Origin: Neodiprion pinetum
Taxonomy: Eukaryota; Arthropoda; Insecta; Hymenoptera; Diprionidae
Direction: 5' to 3'
Assembly: GCF_021155775.2 (NCBI RefSeq)
Contig: NC_060236.1
Span: 8,477,087 to 8,541,086 of the forward strand
DNA: 64,000 nucleotides
In this document: one piece after another, positions 42,714-56,225 of the stretch
Layout of the letters: each line of letters begins with the position of its first letter
Position numbering within the stretch: position 1 is the stretch's first letter
Program-made: the position numbers and the translations under genes
Notes under the pieces: generated by a model
What the model saw: only the letters and a program-made list of their open reading frames with translations
Told to the model about the DNA's origin: nothing
Database searches by the model: none

Positions 42714-44708
42714 TTATCCACAGTTGCACATTTCGCAAACAGCTGCACTAGCGCCACCGACGGAATAGTTTGTCGCTCTTTGCCGTGCTCGACATCGTCA
42801 CTGAACAGACATCGTGCCGTGGTTTCGTGTAAATATAATCGTGTATGTCGGACTTTCCATTACAGGTGTAGCAAAAAATAGAGTTCGATACACGCGCGAA
42901 AGTTGGCAATGCCTATCTCGCGTGAATGCGCCACACTCGCCTTTCGACTCGTCTCTGGGCTCGTGCTGCGCCTTCACGCTTGTGCGGGCATTGCCACCTT
43001 CGCGCACTAGTATCGAAAAATACTATTTCAAAGTGGCCTGATCACATTCGTTCGGATTGTGTAACCGAATAAATCGAGAAAGCCAAAGTGAGCTTAATTT
43101 ATCGAATTAGAGGTTTCTAAAAGTCTGGAGAAAATCGTTATCATCGATATTATTTATATTAATTTGTGAGAGACGGTTCAACCAATTTGAAACTCCCGCG
43201 TTCGAACCCTCAATGACGTCACGCGTCACTGACCAATGTAACGAAATTTCAGTTACGAGTACACGAGAATTGAACTGTTGCAGGTTACAATTCAAACGTT
43301 CGGAAGTATAACCAAAGTGCGATTGATTTTAGCTTGTTAGTTATAGAACAATATATTTTAGTTCATCTTTTCGACCCTGCTGCATAAGTTTTGCTGAGAG
43401 ATGACAAGTGTAATTATCATAAAACGGATATTATGGTTGAAGAAGAAGAACAGTTTCATTTTCCAACGTTCACGTGCTTATGACTTTTATCTATGTTTAT
43501 GCTCTGATTGTCGGTACGTAGGAGTATACCGTATATAATTATTTATTATATAAGGTATGCGAACACAATACACGTCAACAAGTCTACTGCATTCCTACGG
43601 TTCACCGCCTAAGCCGCAAACCGCAATTTAACGCGACTTACCGTGAGATGCATTTATCTGTGATTTGGTTGGCTGTGATAAATGAAAATAAAAAGAAACT
43701 AACCACGAATCGCTCATCAACTTGTGGTTGTGACATTATCACATAGTTGTCAGGCCAATTTAAGCGCAAACGTATGCATACACCCATATAGACGCAGTTA
43801 TATGTATACTTCCAGCTAACCTATTTCCGTCGTTTATAATACAATACGGCTGGCGAGAGATAATCTCTGATATGTAATAATAAGCGATTCTTCTACAGGA
43901 AGAGAATAAAAGAGTGTATTTTATTCAAAACTGCAGGAAAAGGGGGACACATCCCATTGTAAAATACAGAATTCACACTAGAAACAGTGAAAATCACTGT
44001 ATGCAGAATGAAATCTGTTAAATTTATAGAAAAAAAAATATAATTAACATGGGTATTTTTGACCAAAAACCTCGTTCCTCTTTTCCTGCAGTTTTGAGTA
44101 AAATCTGCTCTTTTTCGTCTCTCGGTCTAAACGTGTGAGAAATATGTTTTTTTTTTTTTATCTTCACCCGTGCAGTGTGAATCATGAATCTCTTTCTCTG
44201 ATTTATCATTTTCTTTTACTCGATTGTTCTAACGCGGGATTCTGCAAATCGTTAAACAATAATAGAGTCAAGAATGTTGATGACGTGTCGTTATATAATT
44301 CATACTAACTGTAGTGAGTACTTATAATTACATTGAAAAATAATATTTCAAGAAATTACCCACAACATAATTATCATTCCGAAGATTAAATCATGTAACA
44401 TCCGTATATGGCGAATTGCTGTTAAAATAGTCAGCACGCAATAATAAGAAATTCAATTGATGTGTTAATTTTCAAAGTTGTGATAATTCAGTTAATTTTT
44501 CCAAATAACGATAAAAAGTTTGCAATCAGTTCATTTGATTCAAAAATATCAAACAATCATCGTCGTAATTGAATCACTTAAGCGAAATCAATCTTCAATT
44601 TCTACTATAAACTATTCACTTAAACTTGATTCAATTAAATGTGTCCCGTAACGATTCGCGGTATTTTCCGCGGACGAAAATTAGTACTCGCGTAATCTTG
44701 CGTAGTAG

Positions 44709-44733
44709 AGTGTGTGTGTGTGTGAGAGAGAGA
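44709..44733. repeat. (GT)n(GA)n microsatellite
   Basis: GTGTGTGTGTGTGTG runs directly into AGAGAGAGAGA. Confidence 0.9.
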
Positions 44734-47700
44734 GAAATGAGAGATAGATAGAAAGAAAGAGAAGGAGAAGGAGCCCTTGCATGAATGACACCCACGACAA
44801 CTGTATAAGCCCACCGTAGTACGCCACATGTGTTCGCACACTCGTCATAAGTTAACTCGAGCTATTGTACACATAGGTGTATCTATATTGTATTATACGT
44901 CTATATACACGCGGACGCAACGAAGTAAAACGTAGTATATACATTTCCAAGCTTGGCATGTAACGCTGGCACGCATGACGTCACTGATATCGTAACGACG
45001 ACGCGAGCGCCGCGCGGCGTCACGTTTTCGAATCATAATTGAAGGTCAGCACACTTATTGCATAGTTCATGGAATTGATTGATGGTTCAAGAATGCTAAA
45101 GTTGTCGAACTACGGTTCGTCCGTCCCTTTTACAGGCAACGGAGTTTCAAATTTCCCGCGTCTTTGGTTCAGAAAAAGTTGATGAATCGGACGAACGATG
45201 ACTGTGAAAAATCAAACTATTTTCAAAGATTTATATATATAGGTATATGTATACGTTTTAGATTTTTTTATTAATGCAAAAGAGTGAGTGATAATAGATA
45301 CAATATCTAATACACTATATATTATTTGTGAAGGGTCTATTTAATCAGCACCGTCAGAAATCCGATAATGACGCGATATTTACAACATCGATGGCGTCAC
45401 GATTCAGGCGATTTGATTAGGCTCGATAATTCGAATTTCTTCGTATTCGCAATCACCCAATTTGGCTTGGATCCGGTAGAATAAAAGACTAAAAAACGAT
45501 AAATACGATTCCTCGAATACCGATGTCAGGAATGACGTAATTCGTCGAAATAGTTAGATCACGTAATTTAATTAACCTGACCGAGAAGTCGATTTTCACG
45601 GTTATTTTCTCGCATGTAATTAATTCTTTCGAAAATGTGAGATAACGGACAAGATACGATGCAACCGGTATTTATAAACAAACCGCGCGGTTGCGCATGA
45701 TAATTCAACGGTGACGTATACACGTCGAAGCCGCGTGGCGGTTAGTCATCGCGAATTAAATTTCATACATCATTCGTCCCGTACGAAGAGACACACACAC
45801 ACACATACAGACATAAGCCGGACTACTCAAAACCTGATCAGTTCCATTGAGGAATGACGTAATTGGATAACGACGACTCGCTCGGTCAAAGAGGTCGCAC
45901 ACGCGATCAGAGATGACACCGAGTACTCTGATCGCTCTTTAACGGTGATGTCATATCTCCTGATATCTGTAGGCTTGTAGTAACTCGGTGACGTATTTTC
46001 TCGGTATTATATTCCTGCTTCCCTGAACAATTTGTAACTCCGGTTACAACATAACCTAGCCTGATAGTTTTAAATCGCTTTTAAATCGGTTCTTTGAAAT
46101 CCTAAAAACTTTCGGGATGCGTTAAAATTGCGATTTCGATCGAGCGATCGATCGGTATACAATACGGCTCGTAATATATGAGTATAGAGTATTATAGACG
46201 TAATTGCGGTCACATGACGACTCGGATGCATTCCAGTTACTACGTCACTGCTGATCGCATGAGCGACTCTGTCGGTATAACAGTACTTGTTTTTGCCATT
46301 CGATAAGATAGATGAATGAACTTGCAATTGGAGAGGAGGGTTCTCAATTTGTGATCGTATTAAACAACGACGAATATTTTTCGCAACCTCGTGTAAATTT
46401 ATTGAAAAAAAAAAAAAAAGAAACTCATTGTAGAAATGACTGATTACAACTTCGGTTTGATTTATCTCCGAAATTCGAAAGAATAAGCTCCGAGTTCGTA
46501 AAATTGTTCAGAATTTCTTTATTGCAGTGAAAAATAAAACTGCAATGTAGCCGAATATGACTCTTGGATCGTGCAGATATGATCTATCTTTGTCGAAAAA
46601 TATTGTGTGATTTATGAGTTTAATTATGTACAATATGTATTACGGTACGCTTTTTTGTTTTTTTTTTTTTTAATTGCCAGGATGTTTCTCCTCAATTTTA
46701 AACCTCGATGACATGATAAATTTTTCTCAAAATGGCAGAGCTGAAATTTTCATTTTCTGGTTTATCATCAAGCATTTTGCGCCTCTGAAAATCATTTCCG
46801 GTGTTTGCGCGGGTATCTGCATAATCTGCGGAGTCTAAAATAACTCAGGTTGCGCAAATAAACGTTCAAATTTACACGGCTGTGTAGTTGCTTGACGGGT
46901 TTTACTACGCGGATCGAAGCGATTCCTATCTGGCTTATAAAACGCAGATTGAACTTTGAGCGTACACGTTGAAACCTCCACGAATCCTTCTTATGTATAA
47001 CACGATACATATCTCTGCGTAGATTTGATCGATTATCGGTTTGTGATTCAAAATCAATTTGTGTTTACCATTTTCTACAGCCTATGCCAGCTTCTTCAGA
47101 ATAACAATAACGAATAGCGAAAAAAGGTCCCGATACAAATTTCATGTACACGTGTCAGTGTAACTATAAACCAGCATTTACAAAAAAAAAAAAATACATT
47201 GATAAAATTTACTACTTGTCCTATTTAATTTAACGTATTTATAATATCCCGGTCATTACGTTGCTAAACTAATATTGCCATAGTTATTGGTTTAACATTG
47301 CCTGCTAATTTACTGCGAAAACTTTCCGGCATTCTAAATTGATATGTTTGTAAGAACGAGACATTTTTTTGTTTTGCAGAATTATTAGTCAAGCAAATTT
47401 TGTACTCAAAGAACGAACGAAAGAAAAGAAATAAAAAAAAAAAAAACAATATTCAATTCGCATTGTACATATAAAACAAATATTAAGATCGGTATGCATC
47501 TCATGTACGAAATTGCGTTGTAAGGAAATTAAATAAGGTTGTTAATTATTTATTGCAGCACGTTACGAATGTAAATTGTGTTGAAACAAAAGTCAAAGTA
47601 ATATAAACGCACGCGATATAATATCCACGTATGATAATGTAATAATATGCGGAAGAAAAAGATGCAAGCAAGGATAAAATGAGAAAGGGAAAACCGGATC

Positions 47701-48223
47701 GTTCGTATCTACCCACGTTAAAATCCTTATGCGTGCTGTTGCAAATATAAAAAGGGGCGTGAGCATTATACCTCCGCCTCACTCGACCACAAAACTCGAG
47801 TCTTCCTCTTATTGTCAAGTTATAATTAGTTACATGTAATATTGCGAGACTTGCGCAATTTTTGCCAAATTTTACGCAACTTTCAACAAAATTCTTTTCG
47901 TCCCTGAATTTCACTAGATTATCGATTAATGATTGTTCACGAATATCGTACGATCGAGTTTCACTTTGTGGTGTAATAATTTAAAAGCGAATTTAAATTT
48001 TTTTTCTACAAATACGCACGTACTTGATTATTACCAGATTTTATAACTATACTCAAGTAAGAATAATTTCATTTGTACAAACATCAAGCGACACATTTGT
48101 TTCGATGACACGTTTAAACAGAGTTTTTCAACGATACGTCTGAGGAAAACTAAAATTAATGAATGTGATAAAAAATTATTAAATAAAAAGTGAATCTTCA
48201 AAGTTACGTACTTTTCTTCTTAC

Positions 48224-48292
48224 CGATTTGAGAAATGCACCTCTGCCTTTGTACATGCTGCTACGATACTGATATCCACTAGTATGCAGCAT
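48224..48292 (-). CDS. Sarm: Candidate alternative first coding exon of Sarm
   Basis: On the minus strand, ATTAAACATG (a favourable insect start context) opens 23 codons, MLHTSGYQYRSSMYKGRGAF then LKS, ending at a strong donor TCG|GTAAGAAG in phase 0. Exon 35414-35259 begins in phase 0, so the two join in frame and would extend the N-terminus by 23 residues to 1116 before the first stop. Residue composition looks protein-like. It could instead belong to an unrelated transcript; no other minus-strand gene is visible. Confidence 0.55.
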
Positions 48293-51200
48293 GTTTAATC
48301 CCCGATCGACACTCATTCATGTATCCTGTTCGTCACAATTTTTAAAACAACAATTTCCTCTCTCCGTCTTCGGAAATTTTCTAAACTTCAACTTTCTTCA
48401 AGTTTGTTTTTGTTTGTTTTTTTTTTTTTTTTTTTTTACCTCTGAATTTTTCTTGCACTCAGTCTTTGTTTTTAATCACTGTCACACGTAATATACGTAA
48501 ACATATAACAACGCGAATTGAGAACTTGACATATTTAAATGGAGAAACTCAACCTGTGAAGAATTATCAACAAAATGGTTTAAATAAACTAATTTGGTAA
48601 ATAATACACGTATGTTTATTATACGCACGCGACGATATTTCTAGAACAGATAAAAAAAATACATGGCAACTGTTTTTGTTTTCGCGATAAATAATCGGAA
48701 GAAAAACCGCGACAACGAACGGCTCGCGAATTATTGGCCAGAATGCGAAACGTTATCAGGCTGACGAGGTGGCGTCTGGTGTATATTATATAGGTGTAAC
48801 CCACCCACGATTTCCTCAAGGTTGAATATTGTCTTTTATAATCACTGATAGCGTTACGACTTATCGCGGATAGTCAACCGCTTGATGATCAGGCGAGCTT
48901 GATTCGCGAATAAAAATAAGGAAAGAAATCCCAAAAGCTGTCGCGAAATTATCGAAATCAAAATGTGCTTAAAAGAAAACAAATTGAAAAGGGATTGTTA
49001 AATTGGGGGATGAAAGATATTCGATCATAAAATATCGTCTGAACGTACGAAACAGTTTTGGAATGGGAAATTGCCCGTTTAAAAGATTTTTAAATTGTTG
49101 CATACAAAAACAGAAAAAAAAGAAAAAAAAAAGCTTTATCGCTTGGTACAGAAACGAAATTTTTGTCATCGACGTTTGAATCGTCAAAAAAAAAAAAAAA
49201 AGCCACGAGCTATTCGAAGATTTAAAAATATAAATTCCCGAGTGAAAGATATTCGTATATCTATAGATATGTATGTATATATATATGTATGTATATATGA
49301 GTAAAGGCGTCGCGTCTGATATCGCGTATATGATATTTTCAACTGTCTCTCTGTGCGAGTTACATAACTCGATTCGCCAATGTGTGAAACTTATCTACGC
49401 ACGTATTGCAATACACACATAAAGAATTCGGCAAGTTACGGAGCTGTAACGCAAATTGAAGTTCTAACGTCATCGTTTTATCATAAATCGAGCGTTTTTA
49501 ATTTTTCCTCATCGATATAGAACGCGAAACGTGACGTTGAAACGTAACGATTTAATTATAAGCCCTTTTCGTCACGATTCTATATGCATGCATACATACA
49601 TAGATTGTTCCGCGTGTGGGTAAAATGAAACACACGCATGTGTATAAATCTCTGTACACAAGTGTAATCCGCTCGGAAAGATAACGCGACATGATAGTAA
49701 TAATTTCTCGAGATTCGTATGTGTACATATACATGTATATATATATATATTGCATGTGTGAAGGAAATGAGCGAGAATGACTGTTTCCGGTGAATTTTAA
49801 CAATTTTTTTATACGCTGGAATCGCGAAAGATAAAACAATACGAAAAATAATGGAAGAATTTATCGAAAATTGATTTTTACCGTAGTAAAAATGTAAAAT
49901 TGTCGCAATTTTGAATCAAGAATATGATAATTATTCAATTACGTTACATTAATTTACCAGAAGACTCCCTGTACATAAAAAAAAAAAAAAAAAATAAAAA
50001 TTGTATCAAAAGCTGGACGAGTTTGCAAAACGGATAAACAATTTCGCGGATTAGCTAATACACAACGATTTTCCTTTTACAACGGAAAAATAGACTTTTA
50101 ACCATCTTTTCAACCGATTTATCACTACGACAAGTTACAATCGGCTGCTATCACTCGGCAAGACGGTTTTTAAGTTCCCGTAGGTGTGATTTCGAAGGAA
50201 GTTGAAGCGAGGTGCACGTTTCCGGACGGAAGTCACGTGCCGTCGGTGTTATTGGTGAGTATTTAGCGTGACGCCCTGTACGGTAAGTAATTAATACAAC
50301 GCTGAAACTTCCATCGAGTTTCATAGATTATACGAAATTTTGTCGGTCAGGGGAGCGGAAGGAAGAAAAAAAAAAAAGAAAAAAAACAAAAAACATTCAA
50401 CCTAGTAAGACGCAAAGAATGAATTTCCTAATGACTGCAAAAGATGACGTTTTTTTTTTCCCACCTTGTTCCGCATTTACAGAAATTAGTCACAAATTTT
50501 CGGTCACTTCGACACGATTTTCAAAATTCCAGCCTCGTGAACAACGTGAAATAAATATTGAATTAATAACATCCTTTGACGTAATTCAAGACTGCGAAAA
50601 ATCGTTTATATCAAAGAATATGAAATACATGTTGAACCGACTTTCAAACATCAAAGGTTTAATACCGACTCGAACCGTCAGCTGAGATTCATTAATTTAT
50701 TATTGTGCGATCAAACCGATCGTTATTAAAAGCATTATAGAAGCTGTTTATTCCGAAGCCCGGAAGTCGTAGCAGCTATAAAAAAAAAGTGATTAAGAAT
50801 CGTTCGAGGAACAGCAAGAGTTAATTTTTATTTATTATTGATCTTCACACTTCAAATTATGGCAATGATACATTTAACGCATTAATTATTTACAGAATAA
50901 AACGACGGATAGTGCAAAAGAAATCGAACCAAATTAGACACGAGAAACCGAAAAGTGATGAAAATTTTTCCACCTGCGATTTTCTCGTTGAAAATTAAAT
51001 CACAATTACCTAATTTGATGAAAAATGAATAAAAAAAAAGCGTTAAAATTTTTCTCCAATTACTTCAGATACAGGCTTACACCAATTAAGAAACCCTCAG
51101 AGAATTTTCCAATTAGGAAAAAGGAAACGAAGAAATTGTGTCCGAATTACGTGATTTTGAAGCCTGAAGTTTTCAAGCAAAAAAAGTTCGCACTGATCGT

Positions 51201-52130
51201 CCGTGAAACCGACACGCGTTGATAATTAATCCGCCACGCCGTTCTGGCATTCAAATTTATAATGGTTTATCATTTAATCATGCGTTTATTAATTCCCTGC
51301 ACGGATTGTATTTTTATTTACTTGTTTAAACTCTGGCTGTTTTAAAACAAATTGTTTTTTTTTTTCATTCCACCCTCGATCAATCGATAAAATCTCTTCC
51401 GTCCGTGACTCAGTTAAGTCAGTCAAGACTCAGTCATCGAGTTTCTTCAGTATCGCCAAAAATTGCCTCTACACCGAGAGTATATTTATCTGTTCCAGAC
51501 ATACCACGTATACATATGTACGTGACATTTAAAGCTCTGCGAGGAGATAACGCCGTGCAAACAGTAACGGTAAGAAATCTTACAGCTGGATCGTTGTTCT
51601 CCTCTTAATTATAACACAAAAACTCAGTAATCACACGCAATTATTCTCTGATTGAGTATAAAAACTGAATCTAATAAATAAATTTAAAAACAGTCTAAAT
51701 TCTGTTTAAATATTGGTAGAACGTTATCGACACTCAATAAGTTCTCAGTCAGCGAATTGAAATAAAAATCTATTAATCGGTGAAATGATTTACCATATCA
51801 TTGAAAAAAAAATATATTTTTTTCCTCGTTCGGTGAACAGAAAAAAAAAACACAAATAAACGAAAATTTCAATTCGTTTATCAAACTTTGCACAGCGAAT
51901 TTGTTTAAATCATCACATCATCACCGATCCCGTAACACGATTATCGTAACTCTCGTTATACACTGTAACAAAACGACGTTTTTTTTTTTTTTTGGTTTCT
52001 TTTTTTTTAACGTCAAATAAATATACCGTGCATATAATACTTATGTATATGTGTATAAATAAATAAATAAATAAACAAATGATTATTCGAAATATCACGT
52101 GTATAATCGCAGAGAGAGAGAGAGAGATAG
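48293..52130. other. Gene-free AT-rich stretch
   Basis: Homopolymer T and A runs (48417-48439, 49186-49201, 49979-49995), short (TA)n tracts near 49735-49750, and no supported gene. The upstream promoter of the 48292 exon may lie here. Confidence 0.4.
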
Positions 52131-52420
52131 AGAGATGCGTAGGCGACCACGTCGGGCGCTGCACTGACTCCTTGATCGTTTCGACCTCAACTACAGTTGC
52201 GGAATTCCTCTCTGACGATATTGACGATGAGCGCGCAAAAAGGTGCGGCGGGGTAAGGTGGGGTAGGCGAAAATCAGCTGTTTGCCGAGTTAAACGACGC
52301 GGCGGCGACGTTATCCGATTGGTGGGGGAATTAGACGCGGAGGGGGTGGGAGAATTCGGGAATCCGCGAGTGATTCATCGCGAATCGAGGTGTAACATGT
52401 CACCGTTGGTGTCATCTCCT
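52130..52420. promoter_or_regulatory. CpG-rich island, promoter-like
   Basis: GC- and CpG-rich (GCGGCGGGGTAAGG, GACGCGGCGGCGACG) in AT-rich surroundings, preceded by (AG)n. Orientation and target are unknown. A Sarm distal promoter is one option. Confidence 0.35.
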
Positions 52421-52511
52421 CTCTCTATCAGCATGTCGGATGTGTGCGCGTTAAAAGGCTATTATATTGCGCGGGCTTTAAAGTTTAACGTTGCGTATGT
52501 GTGTATGTATA

Positions 52512-52536
52512 CATATATATATATATATATATATAA
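52512..52536. repeat. (TA)n microsatellite
   Basis: About twelve TA units, flanked by GTATGTGTGTATG-like sequence. Confidence 0.9.
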
Positions 52537-55500
52537 AGTGAGTGAGTAAACCGGATTTTGCGTGTAGATATATATTATTTTGAGCTGCGGAAACGACGGT
52601 TTTACATTTTTCTTTATTTTCTAACGGTGGATTACCGTCCATCCATCATCTGTGCGGTAAACGATAGAGTGAAAAAAAGAAAAAAAAATAAAATAAAGTA
52701 AAAAAGAACGAACGAAATACTAATTATCGTCAGCATCGTTCACAATTTTTTTGTTTTTTTCCAACTTTTCGCATCTCTTTTTTTTATTTTCCAGCAAAAA
52801 TATTTTCACCCGCCGAATCGTAGGTGAGAATTAGAAAAATGATTTCCCTAGATACAGATGTTCGGAAAAGTTGTAAATTCATTCTTTCGTTGGTCGGTTG
52901 GTTGGTTGGTTGTTTTGGGGGGGGGGGATAAAATAGATCTGTGAATGTTATCGATACTTTTTTCCTCACTTTATCTCGCTTTTTGTATGTTTGTTTACTC
53001 GGAAGAAAGTAGGAAAAAAATGTTATCCGACGAATAGATTTTGCGAATAATTAATTTGCAAACAGTAGCGTGGTACATTGATTGTCATATAAAAAACTTT
53101 ATGAATATTGGATGAGTTTTATTTATTTATATTTATTTTTTTTTTGGAAAAATCACAACGATTCAGCTCTCACTAAATTCGAAGTTAATCGTCGATTTAA
53201 CTTATACATTTTCTGAGTTTTCGTATCTTCGGTAAATAATACAAAGCCTCTGTCTTGTGTAATAATAAATAGGGAAAACTGTTGCAATATTTTCAACGAC
53301 GTTAACCAACGATGATAATGATCCCAGAAGAAAAACGATTTTCCCTAACACTCTGTAGCAATATTCTCACGGCATGACAAAAGAATAAAATTCCCGCCGT
53401 TCCCGTTTATATCCTCGATGATAGTTTCGCGATCGTAATCAGCATCATCATCGTTTCATCAATTAATCTTGATGCGGTACAGAAGACAAACCGAGATCGC
53501 CGGCATGTATACGTGATATTATGTTTAGGGTGAAAATTTTTCTTCGACATTTCTTGTACGTACAACGTTTACACTCGTATAGATATTACAATGCTTGTCG
53601 ACTTTTTTCCGCATCAATCGTATTCCGCGGGGTTTTACACATATACAAACACCGCCATTGCCGACTGTTTCCGCTACTAGGAAGATATTACAACCGCCTC
53701 AGAGACTGAAATACGAAATACAAACGCGTCCGTTCGCCTATCGCATCACGTACTCGTTGCTCATACTCACGATGTTATCGTAACTCGTGACGCAGGATTC
53801 TCGGTAGTTCAAATCTTGAGCGTTTCGAGAGCCGGTATAATATATATGTATACACCAAGTACGCGCATAAGTAATACGTATGAAGTGTGTCTAAATATCG
53901 GCAAGGAAGAGAAGAGGGAGGTAAGTACAAAAAAAAAAAAAACAAAAAAAAAAAAACGCATAACGCGCCATTTATAAATAGCCTCTGTAATCACTCTTGA
54001 AGCCGTGTTAAAACCGCGAACTTTGTAACGTATCCTCATCGATATGATGTTAAATACGTTACACGTGCATGTATGCATATATTAGGGTGAGCCAAAAAAA
54101 AACTGACCTATCGAATCTATGGTCTTAAAGGGACCTATTTACCGAGAAAAAAATTCTCTCGTTTGGACAAATTTTTCAGCTCAATTTTAAAAGTTGTCGC
54201 TGGCCACTTGAAATTTCCCATTTAAATTGCAGGCAAAAAAAATTTTTTTTTATTAAAAATGTTATACCTGTTGAACCGTATGAATTAAAAAAATTTTCCA
54301 AGCATATTCTTGCAGGGCATTAAATTCTCTAAAAAAAAGACCGTGGAGTTGATCTCTTATAATCCAAATTCGTATACTTACGGGCCATGAAAGTCGAAGT
54401 GGAAATATGCGGTATAGCGTTAATGCAAACTTATAATCGAACTTTAACGACAAATAATTAAAGAACAAAAACAATTTATTTTGCAAGTAGTGCAATTACA
54501 TCGCCAGCACTATCCTAATTGTAAGAAGCAAAGTTTTTTATCAATAATTAAAAAGAATTAATTTTTTCAATTACATATATTTTTTTTTCAGTTGGTAAAA
54601 ACATTATCACACAGTGAAAGGATTCGTTAAAACTTAACCAAATACGGGGAGAGAGAAATGTTCTTGTGACTCATAAAAATTTCGATGATGAAACAATTTG
54701 TGTTATCAAACGAAGCCTAGAGTTTGTTTGACCTGACTAAAAAAATTTTTGGCCCACATTGGATCCACCGTATTTGGTAAATTGTGAAATTTTTTTACGA
54801 GATGACGCGTGACATGACAGAGAAAAATTTCTGGTTGATGGTTACCGTAGAGCGTTGAGTTCTTAACTATTTTAATTTTCTACCATAACCGAAAACTACA
54901 GGTCCGGGTAAAAACTGAAAATAAGTATTATAAATATAACCAAAAAATCTAGCATGCGTTACTATTCTTTTCGTTTTTATACTCATTTGTGTCAATATTT
55001 CTTTCAAACATTGCGATAATTTCATTTTTACAGCAACAATAAATTAATACAAAGCGTTATTGAAAACAGCAAAAATGGAGTAATTTCAACAAACAGATTT
55101 AATTTTGGAAATACAATGTAGAAAATGTATTATCGACGACTATAACTACGTTGAATACTGATAAAAAATAATTCCAACAATATTAAGACAGTTATTGGTA
55201 ACGTTACTAATTTTCTTTACTATATTATTTTCTAGTAACTCTAACAATCGAAATTTTTGTTCAATGTCGCGAGAGACATCGGGAGCTTCTGCCTACAGAG
55301 TTCGGTTATATAGTTAGACGTAAGAATTCGTGCACGGTTAAAATAGTGACGGTATATATTTCGTAAAAATCGTCGTTGAATCGGGTCACGTCACGGTTTT
55401 GTAATTACGCTACCAGGAACTTATCAGGTTAATCTAAACGCCCGGCGTCGCGCCACCGTCGATCATAGTTTTCGCGGTTACGTTATGAATGAAATATTCG

Positions 55501-55970
55501 ACTCGCTCAAACTCGCTTACGACAAGTTGCGCACGCGCACGTCAGCGCGCCATTTTAAAAAGGTACAGCATCGTTCTCAGAAACAACTGGGATATTCGTA
55601 GGACTGAGTAAGAATTTCAGATTTATTATACTCATAGACTTATCTCATGCGTGTTATCTCTATGTATGTATGAAAGAGATGTCGTATCAACTCCCAGCGC
55701 AAAGCCCTGAACCTAGAAACATGAAATTTGGGGTACTTCGTCCTTTTATGAGGTAATCCGCAAATTCTGAGTGAGGAATTTTTTGAAATTCGACTCCTAA
55801 TGGTACGGAAAGAGAGTTGAAACGTGTTCTTGCGGATTGATCGATATCTCTTGGGTCCTCATTCAAATGCTTGAATTAAATTTCAGAACTTTCCGAAATT
55901 CGACTGTTAAGGGGATGAAAAGGTTCAATGCAATTTATATCAGAATTGCAGGAAGAAAAAAATACTCACT
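52537..55970. other. Gene-free stretch
   Basis: AT-rich, with a poly-G run at 52916-52928 and A-runs at 53929-53955. At 54087 TTAGGGTGAGCCAAAAAAA resembles a MITE end, but I found no partner end. No supported gene. Confidence 0.35.
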
Positions 55971-55971
55971 A

Positions 55972-56185
55972 TGATATTTGAAGTCGTTAAAAAATTGATT
56001 GATGTTATATGAAGTTGTACAGTGCAGTTGAGTCCAGTAGTGATTATAAAACGATGTAACAGTTGGGTGCGAATGGAGTTTTGTTGGTCGTGATTGGCTT
56101 ACAATTAACTCTAAATCACCTCGTCCATACCCGACATTTGCATGTACCACTTGATGCAGTGCAGCGGTTACCTAAAGACACTAAC

Positions 56186-56186
<1 letters not shown>
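55972..56186 (-). CDS. Candidate internal exon, unrecognised
   Basis: On the minus strand a (CT)n run ending CTAG provides an acceptor at about 56187. An open frame follows (VHANVGYGRGDLELIV, then SQSRPTKLHSHPTV) to a donor-like CATA|GTGAGTAT near 55971. No family is recognised, and simple repeats often mimic acceptors. Confidence 0.15.

Positions 56187-56221
<35 letters not shown>
56187..56221. repeat. (GA)n microsatellite
   Basis: Seventeen or so uninterrupted AG units. Confidence 0.95.

Positions 56222-56225
<4 letters not shown>

Larger units (their letters stand above)
35415..48223 (-). other. Sarm: Long upstream intron(s) of Sarm
   Basis: If exon 48292-48224 is used, this is one 12.8-kb intron. 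It holds a CpG island with donor-like sites (38290-38760), a piggyBac-type MITE (39086-39522), a ~32-bp minisatellite (42601-42713), GT/GA microsatellites at 44709-44733, and scattered minus-strand donor matches. No other coding exon is convincing. Confidence 0.45.

Noticed and set aside
43190..43215. GCGTTCGAACCC, similar to a tRNA T-arm
   Set aside because: No matching acceptor stem, D-arm or anticodon arm around it.
46792..47010. 72-codon minus-strand ORF
   Set aside because: Basic, protein-like look, but no recognisable family, splice sites or promoter.
54085..54130. TTAGGGTGAGCCAAAAAAA as a transposon end
   Set aside because: No complementary end or target duplication found within several kb.
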